Below, piece by piece: positions 1 through 10,689 of a DNA stretch of 64,000 bases. The DNA comes from Zanthoxylum bungeanum (taxonomy: Eukaryota; Streptophyta; Magnoliopsida; Sapindales; Rutaceae). Positions within the stretch are counted from its first letter, which is position 1. The number at the start of each line of letters is the position of its first letter. The notes beneath the pieces are model-generated. The model searched no databases. It saw nothing but the letters and a program-made list of their open reading frames with translations, and was not told the DNA's origin. Both the position numbers and the translations under genes were made by a program. The stretch spans positions 1 to 64,000 of the forward strand of contig SKCR01021354.1 in the NCBI GenBank assembly GCA_019454045.1, in the 5' to 3' direction.

Positions 1-451
1 TATGGAAACTAGTTTGGTATGTGCCAGTTCCAGTGAGCATGCAATCCATAGGTTCACCGGTTTGGTGACCGGTATGGTTCGTGCCGGTTTCAGTGAGTAT
101 GCAAAGCAGAGCATCTCACCGGTGTGGATACCGGTAAGGGACCGGTATGCCGGCCTCTGCACCAAAAATGCAAATATGAAGGTTTTAAAGCATTTTGTAC
201 ATGAACCTAATGCATCTAATTGTTAATGCATGTTTCCTATGAGCTTAGACACTTGAATAATCAAATCACATTACAATTAGAGCCCTAAGCTAAGACATTC
301 CATAAATTCTTAAATGTGTGCAAGTCTTCACATTCTTCGCTCTTCACCATCTTTGTGTTTCGACATCTTTTTGTATTGTCTCGCTTTTGTGCGTCGAATA
401 TTTCACTCTCGTTGCATCATCAAAATCCATTATGCGACTATGTCGCTAATA
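1..451 (-). mobile_element. SIRE-type copia LTR, truncated by window edge
   Basis: This is the start half of an LTR lying on the minus strand. On the plus strand it ends in the reverse complement of the family's LTR start (GCGACATAGTCGC next to TTAGCG), and it carries the same 'reverse of TCGACGCACAAA' and ACCGGTAT blocks as the complete element at 12856-36778. The terminal TG appears mutated (TATTAG). No coding sequence is present. Only the part inside the window can be described. Confidence 0.75.
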
Positions 452-480
452 ATTTATAATGAATATTTTGGGATATGTAG

Positions 481-2076
481 TGAAATTCCCTACAAGTAAT
501 AGCGACAAACAATCTCTATACCCAAGATGGGGTGAATTGGGTTACGGCTAAAATATGTGGAATTAAAACTTTTGCCGATTTTAAGCTCTTTTCCAATTAA
601 GCTTAAGGTTAATTTTCTCTATTGTAAATAATAACTTATATGCAAGTTTCTAAGTAATCAGCATATAAATAAGTTAAACTTGTAATAAGTAAATAGTTTA
701 AGGGATATTGAAAATAACACCGTGATTTATAGTGGTTCGGCCAATAATGCCTACGTCCACTCCCCCAAGCCGCGCTTGAAGCTTTTCACTAATAACGAGT
801 TTCCGTGGCTCACTCGCAACCAAGAGTTTTACACAAAGGTGCACTCCAAACTTTTACAATGAGTTTTCTTCGTAGGCGCACTCACGAACCTTTACACTTT
901 ACCCAAACAATGGGATTTCACAACCACAAGTGTTTTGAATAATAAAGATTACAGATAACTTGGGTACTCACAAAAGATAAGAAGATTCAAGATGTGAGTA
1001 TCTCACCCAAATGTATCAAAGCTCACTAATATGAATGTGAAGATGAAATATGAGCTTTCTCAAATGTAGAGAGTGTAAAGTGATTTGAAGATGGTTATAA
1101 ACTCTCAAGAATATTTTGACATGATTATAGGATGAATATATGTGCAAGAGATGTGTTAGAAGTGAGGAAAATGATGAATTTATAGATTTTGCACAAAACT
1201 AGCCGTTATAAAGTTCTGGGACCGATATGTCGGTCAAACGGCTCAAAAAATGACCGTTGGCACCTCTGTAACCGGTATGCCGGTTACAGGGACCGGTATG
1301 CCGGTTTGGAGACCGGTATGCCGGTTTTTAGACCGGTATGCCTGTTTCTGATGACCAGTCAAGACTGACAGCACTCGGTATTTTGGTCATAACTTGCTAT
1401 AAAAAATTCCAAATCATAATCCGTAAATTTTTTACATAAACAAGACACATAGATATATCTTCTATAAAAATTTCAGCTTCAAAAAAATTAAGATGAATTT
1501 TATGGAATTTTTCTAATGTGACATGTATGCAGAAAATGTACATCTGAACATGTTGTAGTAAAATGGCTCTAGCAAAAGTTATATATATCGGAATTGTGTT
1601 CCGTTTGAACCGTAGAAAACTAGATACACATATCTATCTACCGGTATATCATTTGAAGTTTAATTCAATTGTTTTATAGTTTTTGGAAGATCATTTACCG
1701 ATGCACTTGTATTGAAGTTCATTTTGGTGCAAATAAAGTGCAAATGATTTTTTTTAGCATTCTAAGCCATTTTAAATGCAAGTGATGCAAAATGTAATTC
1801 CTAAGAGCTTTAGATCATTTGAATAAACTCACTTACAATTAGATTTAGCTCTTAATCATTATCTTGATTTTCATCTTGCTTGGCTCTTACTTTGACTTTT
1901 CCATTTTATGTTTGGCTCTTTATCATCTTTATTCTCTTGATCATCTTATAACTCATTTTAGCTCTTCATCAACATTTTGACTTCATTATCATCTTTTTGT
2001 AATGTCCGTTAAAGCACGTCGAAGTCTTCACTCTCGTTTCATCATCAAAATCCATTACGCGACTATGTCGCTAACA
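481..2076 (-). mobile_element. SIRE-type copia LTR, full length, probably solo
   Basis: Reading on the minus strand the LTR begins TGTTAGCGACATAG at 2076 and ends GGGAATTTCA at 481, giving about 1.6 kb, close to the two LTRs of the intact family member at 12856-36778. No primer-binding site (TGGTATCAGAG) or polypurine tract lies next to either end, so it looks like a solo LTR. The 5 bases on each side do not match, so no target duplication is claimed. Repeated ACCGGTATGCCGGT blocks lie at 1270-1350. It sits head-to-tail with the LTR at 1-451, only 29 bp away. Confidence 0.75.
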
Positions 2077-2579
2077 TACACTACATATTCAAAATTCAAT
2101 TAGTCAGTTGAGATTTGCTTAAGCTTATATACTTAACGTAAGAATTAATTATGATTGTAAAATTAATCTCCTTAACAACATAAACCACGTAATTTTGTTA
2201 TGCTTTATATTTTTTTCAAAGGCGGTTTTGGAGTCTTTGAATGGTGGTACCATGGTTCCTAGAAAATGTCTAGGGGATGGTCAACCATTAGAGGCTTTCA
2301 AACTTTCATTTTCAGTCACTATATTCATATTGAATAAAATAAAATTTTCTAAACATAAATTAGGCCACTTTGATGGTCGTTATTATTTTTATAAGAGACC
2401 AAAATTGAAAGACAAGACATGATCTTATTAATACATAATTAATATTCCTTAATTTGGAGTCACACAAGCATGAAAATAAATATATTAAGCCACTTTGATG
2501 TACATAAATTAACCGATGGCCAAATTGCCTGCGACATATTAATATTATTTTCCTAGTGTAAATTAATTAAATTTCAGCC
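2077..2579. other. AT-rich intergenic stretch
   Basis: There is no supported gene here. A 75-codon open frame at 2195-2422 has no recognisable domain and no neighbouring splice structure. The stretch separates the LTRs from the promoter of the first peptide gene. Confidence 0.5.
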
Positions 2580-2828
2580 AAGCAAAATGAGCCAAAATCA
2601 ATTGAACGCTAAAAGTCTTCGACCTAACAAGTACGTTAGAGCCAGCTGGTTGGTGCTTGGAAGTTTCAACCAAACTACTACATTAATTCGGAAAAGGGAA
2701 AAAATCAACCCTTTTAATTCAAACTCTGTGAATTGTTTTCCCATCTTATTATACCTATAAATATGTCTCATTTGCCATTATAATCATATCATAATACTTG
2801 CAATTTTTTTCATTAAAATTTAGAAGAT
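2580..2828 (+). promoter_or_regulatory. Promoter and 5' leader of peptide gene 1
   Basis: A TATA box (TATAAATA) lies at 2756-2763, about 66 bp before the ATG. The block TTAATTCAAACTCTG at about 2714-2728 and an upstream block GTTGGTGCTTGGAAG (about 2648-2662) have close counterparts at similar positions upstream of peptide gene 3 and in the orphan promoter at 5225-5431. The stretch around TATAAATATG(T)..TCATTTG is also shared with gene 2. Function is inferred from position and conservation only. Confidence 0.6.
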
Positions 2829-3257
2829 ATGGCAGGAAACAGTTCAAAGTCTGTGCTATTGACCCTCTTCATTTTGGCCATGATATTTTCTCCAATGTTG
2901 CCATGTGAGGCAGCTCGATCTACTGCTAATGGTAATCTTTTAATCTTATTAACTATATTCTTCAAAATCTTTTTCCCAAAAATTTTTTCAAACAAAAACG
3001 CTTTTAGTCGGATTCTCAAAACCATGTCGAGTATTTCTTTTTTTTTTTTTTTTAAAAAAGAAATTTAAAGAATATGTAAGTCTCTTCTTATATATACACA
3101 CTGAGATAATTTTATTTTATTAACGTTTATTCTTGTTGCAGGTCCCGGTGGGGTGGTGCAAGTACATAAGTCACCTTTCGCACCAAAAGTCTACTGCCCA
3201 CACTGCATATGTTGCGGACCTGCACCTCCAGGTCGATGTTGCAAGTGCGGCTGCTGA
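2829..3257 (+). CDS. Small secreted Cys-rich peptide precursor 1
   Basis: Two exons, 2829-2931 and 3142-3257, are joined across a GT...AG intron in phase 1 that splits a Gly codon. The 72-residue product starts MAGNSSKS, has a hydrophobic core at about residues 8-25 and a signal-peptide end SPMLPCEAAR. After a short variable linker (about residues 36-51) it ends in the signature YCPHCICCGPAPPGRCCKCGC, here with eight motif Cys plus a final one. The first exon alone also reads on into the intron, so unspliced reading would lose the Cys domain. It should be exported to the apoplast. I do not recognise a named family; a metal-binding or disulfide-rich signalling or defence peptide are both possible. 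Two paralogues follow at 9261 and 10690 in the same orientation. Confidence 0.8.
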
Positions 3258-3429
3258 TGAATTTGAATCCAACAAAAAACTAATGGGTCTTCATCATGAT
3301 AAGTAAATTTATATAAATTAATTTATAGGTGATTCGAAACGTACACAGCTAGTTGGTTATATGAATAAGGAATTAACGAGTGTATATTTAGTATTGTTGT
3401 ATCATATGGTTCATGATCATTCGGATGAA
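3258..3429 (+). other. 3' UTR and flank of peptide gene 1
   Basis: Directly after the stop is the block TAATGGGTCTTCATCATG, which has counterparts after the stop of peptide gene 2 (TTATGGGTCTCCATTAG) and within the last codons of gene 3. The following 'gaattaacgagtgtatatttagtattg' region also resembles the gene 2 3' flank near 9680. It is interpreted as a conserved 3' UTR. Confidence 0.5.
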
Positions 3430-4440
3430 TTCAGGATATTGATCGCGATTTTATACTTCAAGTAAGCACACGTATCGTTCAAGTAATATAGTAAATATTA
3501 GTCGGATATCGTATCCACATAGACTTATTATTTCTCTTATCAATAATAAAACTAACCTACTTAAACTAAAGAATTGGTTGTGAGAGAGATTGATTAATTT
3601 AAGATTAATTGAAAAATTAAATAAACTTCAAACAACAATTTTGCGAGAAGAACTTATGATTGTAACTTCACCTAAATACACAAACAATGAGTTTATGCAT
3701 TTTTCATTCAATTGAGTTGTTATAAATTATCAACATAAAAAACTAAACTATCTACAAGTATTTTTCGATGGTCGGGTAAATATATTCAAATTAAACTAAT
3801 TAACTATAGTATTTGTTAATTAATTTAAACCAAAATCATTAAGAACAAGTTATAATATTAGTTACGCATGCCTGATAATTATATTTCTATCCTACAAGAA
3901 AATCTATTCAAGGGAAGTAGATCATGCCTTTTTATTCCCACGATTAACCCAAATTTCCTCCGTCAAGTTCTTATGGATTTACCATAATTATTCTATTGTT
4001 GGCCAGACAATAAAATATGCCTTCAATACAGAGAATAATAAATAATCTAATAACAAACCCAAAAGAATAAAAAGATGCAAATTAATTAAACATAATACTT
4101 AAGATCCATTACAATCTTAGATGAATGATTTAGCTACTCATGATATTCAGTTGACGCATGCTAATCATTATTGATATAAAACAAGAACTTATAAAAGATA
4201 AACTATAGAGAAAATGGAAGAAATAACTTTTATTTGCAGTCTTCGTCTTCAATCTCCAACACTAATTAAAACACTCGTATTTACCTTGTTTTAGGCGTTT
4301 TTCTATGCTTTGAGACTCCAAAATTATGTTATGAAACTTCCTCTAGATTTTGGGACGAACTCGTATTTATATAAGAGATTCGAGGAGTCTTTCCTTATTA
4401 AAAATTGCGTTCTTGACGAATTGATGGCATAATCCGCTTC
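3430..4440 (-). repeat. LTR-like dispersed repeat, copy A
   Basis: This block matches 11373-12690 over most of its length: shared stretches include CAAGTAATA(C/T)AGT, TTTTTCATTCAATTG, TTCTATTGTTGGCC and TTTGGGACGAACT. It lacks the GTCGCGAC-rich end of copy B. The text 'AAGTAAGCACACGTATCGTTCAAGTAATA...GTCGGATATCGTATCCACA' resembles the 3' end of many plant LTRs read in reverse. No protein remnants are visible. Likely a solo or truncated LTR on the minus strand; the boundaries are approximate. Confidence 0.55.
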
Positions 4441-5202
4441 AGCATCATCGGACCCTATATATACTTAATTATTTATTGCTTTTGGTAAATTGAGAAAGGG
4501 TGATTTGTGATGCAAATTGAATAACGTGCAAGAACTGGCCATATCCAAGTGCCATCAAATTATCATTATTAATTTTTAGGTTATTTATATTTTATTATTA
4601 TATTTATAGTAAAATAATAATTTGATATAATTAATTTTAAAATATTATATTTTATTGTTAAATTAATGGAAAAAATAATATTTCACTAATAAAGTTCTGC
4701 AAAATCCAATATTTACTATTTTTTCGTCAATTGTTCTTAATGTTAAATTTTAATGATTAATTAAGATTTTGACCAAAAAAATAATAAAAATATGTTATTT
4801 CGTCATTTTTTTAAAACGTATTTTAGTTATTAATTTAGTAGTAAAATATAATATTTCAAAACTCACAATATTCATTTAATATTTTGTTATATGTTGAATA
4901 GTAAAATATAAATAATAACCTTTTTTTTTAGATACCAAAAATAAACAAAATGTTATGAACAAGCTAATAACCTCCAATTCGAGGAAAATTTGATTCCAAT
5001 TCTTTTAAAATATGCTGTAATTCATTCAATTTAGATATTCCTTACCCAATTTAGTAAAACATGATGGAAATATTTCTTAATTATGTTCTTGATTATAATT
5101 TACGACATAAACAACGAAATGTTGAAATATTCAAAACCAAACCAAATAATTGCTGATTTATTAACCCTGATATTAAATTATTAGTACATATATTCTTATA
5201 AA

Positions 5203-5224
<22 letters not shown>
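4441..5224. other. AT-rich spacer with conserved 3'-flank block and poly(A) run
   Basis: No gene is seen. About 4470-4550 (TTATTTATTGCTTTTGGTAA..GATTTGTGATG) resembles 10110-10190 downstream of peptide gene 2, so this is probably the original 3' flank of a duplicated peptide unit. A run of about 22 A residues lies at 5210-5231. Confidence 0.45.
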
Positions 5225-5233
<9 letters not shown>

Positions 5234-5431
5234 CCCAGTCAAGAAAAGTGAGCCTTGACCGATCTTTTTTTCTTTTTTCTTTTTTTAATTAGACCGATCT
5301 TTATAGTGGATAAACATTTGAAATTAACGGCATCGAAGTCAATTCAATAGTTCAAGAATATAGCAAGTTGGCATCTTGCAAATTTCCAACCAATTAAGAC
5401 TAATTACTATTTAATTATTTAATGGGAAATT
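5225..5431 (+). promoter_or_regulatory. Orphan promoter of a lost peptide gene copy
   Basis: The sequence CCAGTCAAGAAAAGTGAGCC and, further on, GGCATCGAAGTCAATTCAA and TTGGCATCTTGCAAATTTCC line up with the promoter of peptide gene 3 (10436-10570), and less closely with gene 2 (about 9060-9150) and gene 1 (about 2645). No peptide coding exon follows. A SIRE-type LTR was inserted at its right end (from 5432). The simplest reading is a fourth tandem unit that lost its gene. Confidence 0.55.
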
Positions 5432-5614
5432 TGAAATTAACCTACAAACGCACACAACAAACAATCTCTATACCTAAGAGATGAGTGAATTGAACAAAGA
5501 CCTAAATATGCGAAATAATAAAATCTTGTCGATTTTACGCTACTAATTAAGCTTAATATCCAATTTGTACAATTAATACACCCAAACAATTAATTTCCTC
5601 AATGACAAGTTGTG

Positions 5615-6753
5615 CTAAAAAATATGAATGGTCAATGCATATGTGATTTTGGTAAAAGTATCTTTCAGATCAATCAATGTTTGTACATTTTGGTTATTGA
5701 TGGCTTCATATTTCTCAATGAATGTATGCAAGGTATTTTCAAGGGTTTTCCTAGGTGGTGGGACATATGGTGTATAATTATGAGAATTTTGAAAATTCGG
5801 GTGTACTTGGGGAGGTTGTTGTGATGGTTGTGCTTGATTATCATTCCTCCAATTGAAGTTTGGATGATTTCTCCAACCAGAATTGTAGGCTTGAGAGTAT
5901 GGGTTTGGATTTGGTCTCTTAAATGTGTTTATGGAACTGACTTGGTCATAGAGACATTCTTGCAGGGCTGGCAAGGTTGGGCAAACTTGTGTGACATGTT
6001 CATTTGAATTACAGATATGACATGTGACTTCTTGAACTGACTTGACAGTTGACATGATCATTATTCCTCATTTCTAACGCCTCAACATTTTTAGCTAGAG
6101 GTGCATATTTAGCTGAAAGGTCATGATCTTCCCTAAGGTTAAACATACCTCTATCAGATGATTGTGGTTTTAGAGAAGACTCATAAATACCAACTGTGTC
6201 ACAATGTTGTGCATTCTCTATTATGTGTTCTAGGTAATCTAATGCATATTTGGGATTTTTTTCCCTAAACTCACCATTACACATCATTTCCACTACTTGT
6301 CTACTTTGGGGTATTAAACCCTCGTATAAACAAGAAACCAGCCTCCATGTTTTAAACCCGTGATGTGGACAAACATTTAACATTTCTTTAAATCTCTCCC
6401 AACATTGGTAAAATGTTTCCCCCGACTTTTGTGTGAAAGTTACGATTCTCCTCTTAAAGGAGTTTGTCCTGTGAGATGGAAAGAATTTTTTCAGAAATTA
6501 TTCTTACAAATCATTCCATGTTCTAATGGATCATGATCTAAAGATTTACGGCCAAATTTTAGCTTTATCCTTTAAAGAAAATGGAAAAAAAATTAGTCGA
6601 ATTATGTCCATGCTGGTCTGTGCAAGTATTACATACCTCTTTAAATTCTCTTAAATGCTGATAAGGATTTTTTGATTCTAGACCGTTGAATGTGGGTAAA
6701 ATTTGGATGATACCTGATTTAAAATTGAAACGTGATGCATCGGGGGGAAACAA
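5615..6753 (-). pseudogene. Athila-like gag remnant
   Basis: Three minus-strand open pieces (6565-6753, 6009-6383, 5615-6061) cover a retrotransposon gag-like region, including PDASRFNFK and 'FNGLESKNPYQHLREF' in the first. The last contains a Cys/His knuckle of the form C-H-I-C-N-S-N-E-H-V-T-Q-V-C followed by a tract with NPYSQAYNSGWRNHPNFNWR, which is typical of Athila-group gag proteins. The pieces lie in different frames and are broken by stops and frameshifts, so no full gag is made. Family assignment is from remembered motif style, not from a search. Confidence 0.6.
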
Positions 6754-7026
6754 TGCAAGATGGTGATCATGTCCTAGCGGGATTCATGAATTCTCTAAGT
6801 GTCCTGAGATGATTAAGATTGTCATATTGAGACTTATTTTCTACCTAATCAACTAGATTTTCATCTCGGTCAGATGGGTTTTCATTTCGGTTCTCTGCCA
6901 TTTTGACTGATAATGAAGGTGATGGAGACTCTCTATTTAATCTACCACTAGATGATCGAGACCAATGTCTCATGCAACCTAAATGCAAACTATATGCTAA
7001 AAGTTAAATATGCAAATGCAATACTT

Positions 7027-7045
7027 ATAGATAATAATAATAATA

Positions 7046-7111
<66 letters not shown>
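7027..7111. repeat. (TAA)n microsatellite
   Basis: About 85 bp of ATA/TAA trinucleotide repeat, interrupted twice by 'atataataa' units. It lies within the Athila-like remnant between the gag remnant and the primer-binding site. Confidence 0.9.
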
Positions 7112-7113
<2 letters not shown>

Positions 7114-7538
7114 GTAAAAAATAAATGACAAAAGAAAAAAGTACAAATGAAATAATTTGATTTAGAAACGTCATTTGATTCTTGTCAATTCTGATCTCAA
7201 TTAAATTTCTCGTTCAGCTGTCTTAATTTCTTGAATTAGGTTCTCACAAAAAATTATGGAATAATCTCTAAATGGGGATGGTTCAAGAAATTCATTGGTA
7301 AAATACAAGCTCTATTTTAATTGAGTTTCTTGTCTCTTATAACTTTGAAGAATCAAGTAAAGTGTTTGTCTATATGTGGGATGTCGATATTCATGTAGGA
7401 TCAATCAAGACATATTGGATCTACACAAATGTAAAGAAGAAAAAAGAAATGAGATGCAGAAAATTAATATATATATAAGGATATTAAATTATTATTATAT
7501 CTACTAAATTATATTCCCCGGAAATGGCGCCAAAAACT

Positions 7539-8736
7539 TGACACATTCACAAGTAATTCTTTACTTCCAAGTAAAAGAGTGTGAAGTAATAAAATAACCC
7601 GGTAAATTCAGGGTCGATCCACATGGAATTGATTTAGTGAAATAAAATAATAATTCGAGTGAAAATAAAAAGACTAAATTATTTGAAGTGATTGACAATT
7701 TTAAATTGGACTGCAACAATAAAATAAAATATTGGGGCTATCTGATCCACTTTTAATATTTCAAATTTAGAGAAATCTTACTTTTTATAATATATAAATT
7801 GTCATTATTATTCAGTTAATTTATTTCAGGGATTAATTATGCCAAATATATAAAATCGGCCATAAAAATAATAACAAAATTTGTCAATAATTAGTACAGA
7901 TTTAAATTAAATATTAGTCTTTATATTACAATTCTTATATTATAATATAAATAAGATTAATCTATATTCTCATATTAAGAGCTTCATATTTTACCCTGGT
8001 AGAATGAAATTAGCTACTTATGCTTTGAATAAAAACACTTATAATTTTATTACTGAAAGAAAAATAAATTACAATAAAATTTGAAAAATAAAACACACAA
8101 GAGCTGGAACTCCACGAAATTTCAGAAAAAACTATGAAATCTGGGCTACTCAACTGAGGTGCTAAGCACCTCTACAATTGCAATTGCATAGCAATTATTA
8201 CAATTGCTATGCAATTACATGTGAATGGGAGGCATCCACCGAAAGGTGGATGGCAACCCTCCACCATTTATATTTTTTTTCTCTTTTTTTTTGTTTTTTT
8301 CTTTTTAATTGTATCTTTAAGAATTACATATAGCACATTTTGGATTTTTCATCAATTTCGGCATTGAAAACCTCAGAACTATAAAATCTTGTAAAGAGCA
8401 CAGTTATAGATATTTGAATTTTCTTTCATCTGGAACTGAAATTGCCTCAATCCGATATCAAAAATTACGCAATGTTGGAATTTCCGAAATCATACACCAT
8501 TAGAACGCCTTTTTAATTTTCTAGTCTCAAAAATCCAAATATCACGTCCATTTTTCTAGTTATGCATCCAAATTATTATTTCACCTACATAAGAAATAAA
8601 AATCACAATAAAAATATATATAACATAAATTTAATTATTATTTCACAAATGTACTAAATTAAAGGAATTAATGAAAATATAAATGTAAAATGATTAATTT
8701 CTCTTTATTGAATATATATTTTTTAATATTCATCAT
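7539..8736 (-). repeat. LTR of the Athila-like element
   Basis: The inner end is fixed by the TTGGCGCC primer-binding site immediately beside it, and begins on the plus strand with TGACACATTCAC. The text GGTAAATTCAGGGTCGATCC near 7600 is common in plant LTRs of this kind. The outer end is set by where the SIRE-type LTR resumes (ATCTAAGTGAATG at 8737). It includes the paired inverted motifs GAGGTGCTAAGCACCTC (8156-8172) and ATTGCATAGCAATT/AATTGCTATGCAAT. Confidence 0.55.
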
Positions 8737-8973
8737 ATCTAAGTGAATGTGCATGAGTCCTATGAGTTTAAAAACTTAAATTATCAACTCACTTACAAAT
8801 AGAGCCATAAGCTAATACCACATAAAATTTATTTAATAGATGTTTGAGTCTTCACATCCATTATGCTCTTTCCGACCAATGTGTTTCAGTATCTTTTTGT
8901 AATGGTTGTTAATGCGCGCCAAAGTCTTCCGTGTTGCATCATCAAAATCCATTTTGAGAATATATCGCTAACA

Positions 8974-9260
8974 AAAATTAATATTTTAATTAAAAATATA
9001 AACGATTGTGGTTGATTAGTGCCTAGCCATTAATCATTTTTAATTTTTAAGAGAGGATAGACTTTTGGAAATGGCATAGAAGTCAAATTCAAAAATTCAA
9101 GGATAAAATAATTGTATGGTATAATGTGAAATCAACCTTATAATTCACACACTAGCTGATCACCTCTCAAAATTATATAAATATGTGTCATTTGTAATTA
9201 TATTGTGAGCATATATAACACTTACATTAATTCTTTTTACAGCTAGCTTAAATCAAAGAT
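8974..9260 (+). promoter_or_regulatory. Promoter and 5' leader of peptide gene 2
   Basis: A TATA box (TATATAAATA) sits at 9174-9183, about 80 bp before the ATG. The block CCTTATAATTCACACACTA (9136-9154) is the counterpart of the TTAATTCAAACWCTG box of genes 1 and 3. The text AATGGCATAGAAGTCAAATTC at 9071-9091 corresponds to AAGTCAATTCAA in the orphan promoter and in the gene 3 promoter. The leader ends AAAGATATGGC, like gene 1. Confidence 0.6.
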
Positions 9261-9602
9261 ATGGCAAGCAACAGTAGTACTGCAAGATCTATGCATATGC
9301 TGCTACTGACCCTCTTCATTTTTTCCACGGTATTGTCTCCAATGATGCCATGTGAAGCAGCTCGATTTACTAATAACGGTAATCTCATATACCGCATGCA
9401 ATAACTTTGTATTGTTTCTCAGAAAAATGCTAAAATATTTTTCCTTCATTTTCTTGCAGGTTTGAGTGGAGTGATGCGAGTGCTACAGCAGGCACCTTCT
9501 TCACCAATAATCTTCTGTCCAGCTTGCGCCTGCTGCGCACCGGCACCTCCAGGGGCGTGTTGCCCGTGCCGGTGCCCTCCTCCTCCCCCTATTGAATACT
9601 GA
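9261..9602 (+). CDS. Small secreted Cys-rich peptide precursor 2
   Basis: Exons 9261-9378 and 9460-9602 are joined over an 81-bp intron (GTAATC...TTGCAG), phase 1, again splitting a Gly codon. The 86-residue precursor starts MASNSSTARSMH, has a hydrophobic segment LLLTLFIFSTVLSPMMPC and the cleavage-like end CEAAR. The C-terminal domain reads FCPACACCAPAPPGACCPC then RCPPPPPIEY: the eight-Cys signature followed by a Pro-rich tail unique to this copy. Secretion to the apoplast is expected. A polyadenylation-like AATAAA occurs at about 9715. The family is not one I can name. Start chosen because it aligns with the N-termini of the paralogues. Confidence 0.82.
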
Positions 9603-10435
9603 TCAGTCCGGCCAATTATGGGTCTCCATTAGTGAGAGTGTGAGACCTGTATATTTAGCAAGGTTATATGAATAAGAGATCACTAGTGTCTATTTAGTAT
9701 TTGAGTACTCTTTAATAAAAGTTCATCATTGATCAATATGCTTTAAAAGTTTGTATCCTTCGGTAATCTTTAGCTTTACCAAAATTTGCTTAATGAAGTT
9801 ATAATTCTTATTCATTAGTAACAATGTGGAGTAAGGGTTTGCTTTCTTTTTATTAAGACTATTTACTGATATGAGTTATGTTAAATTTTTAAAAATTTTA
9901 GATCACTTGTGTATTTTTAATAGTATATGATTAAAATTTTATTACCTTCACATTCTTATTCAATAATCATGTACTTGTCACATCCTTATATTTTTATGAA
10001 CATAAAGTCATATCAGTATGAAATTCAAATATGCATTCAAAGGGTGCGAATTCAATGAGTAATATAATGAAGTTTTAGGGCCATGAATACTTGGTAAGAA
10101 TTTGGAGTATATATAAAATTATTTGTTACTCTTGGTAAGTTCACAAAGATTGATTTGTGATGAAAATTGAATATTAGGAGTATACATGATCAGACTAATA
10201 ATAATAAATTGTGTAATATGATGTCCGAGATCTGGTCATTTCTGATCCTTAACAGTGTGACTGAATGATTTTTAAGTAATTATATTTAACTTATTATATG
10301 CGTTCGAAATTTAGAAGATGCAAGGAAACGAATGAATTTCCGCTTTTCCCTCACCTTTACCTTTTAAAAATCCTGTTGACCACAACATAAACTAAGCAAG
10401 ATATTAATATTTTCTGTTAAATATTAAAATAAAAT
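9603..10435. other. 3' UTR of peptide gene 2 and intergenic spacer
   Basis: The first about 130 bp contain the conserved ATGGGTCTCCATTAG block and are probably 3' UTR. The rest is AT-rich; 10110-10190 resembles 4470-4550. No other gene is seen. Confidence 0.45.
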
Positions 10436-10689
10436 TCAGTCAAGAAATATGAGCCTTTATCTTTCTTTATAAACAATTGAAATCAAAGGTATTGAAAGTC
10501 AATTCAAAAGCTCAATAATACAATATTGTATGTTAAAATTCCACGACTAAGTTGCAACTTGCAAAAATTCCAACTGTTGATTAATGGAAACCAATCTCTT
10601 AATTCAAACACTGCGGCATCACCACACTACACTTCCTATAAAAGTGCTTAATAAGCAGTTATAAGCTAAACAATCACTTGCTTATAGCA
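10436..10689 (+). promoter_or_regulatory. Promoter and 5' leader of peptide gene 3
   Basis: A TATA box (TATAAAAG) lies at 10637-10644, 46 bp before the ATG. The box CTTAATTCAAACACTG is at 10598-10613, about 22 bp before the TATA box, matching gene 1. Upstream, TTCAGTCAAGAAATATGAGCC (10435-10455) and TTGCAACTTGCAAAAATTCC (about 10552-10571) match the orphan promoter at 5225-5431. Confidence 0.6.

Larger units (their letters stand above)
5610..8736 (-). mobile_element. Truncated Athila-like Ty3/gypsy element
   Basis: On the minus strand the order is LTR (about 8736 down to 7539), primer-binding site, then gag. The primer-binding site region is TTTTTGGCGCCATTTCCGG at about 7518-7536, the form typical of Athila-type elements. 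The LTR inner end reads GTGAATGTGTCA. Only gag coding remains (5615-6753); protease, RT, RNase H and integrase and the second LTR are absent, so the element cannot move by itself. It sits inside a SIRE-type LTR. Confidence 0.65.
5432..8973 (-). mobile_element. SIRE-type copia LTR remnant interrupted by an Athila-like element
   Basis: The outer pieces 5432-5600 and 8737-8973 are the two ends of the same LTR family seen at 481-2076, minus strand. The left end begins TGAAATTAACCTACAA and carries CAATCTCTATACC; the right end contains GCATCATCAAAATCCATTTTG and ends CGCTAACA. Flanks AAATT (5427-5431) and AAAATT (8974-8979) look like a slightly altered target duplication. The middle of the LTR is missing and replaced by 5610-8736. 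Confidence 0.65.

Noticed and set aside
2813..3025. Minus-strand 70-codon frame overlapping peptide gene 1
   Set aside because: It is antisense to the exon and intron of the peptide gene, with no supporting signal.
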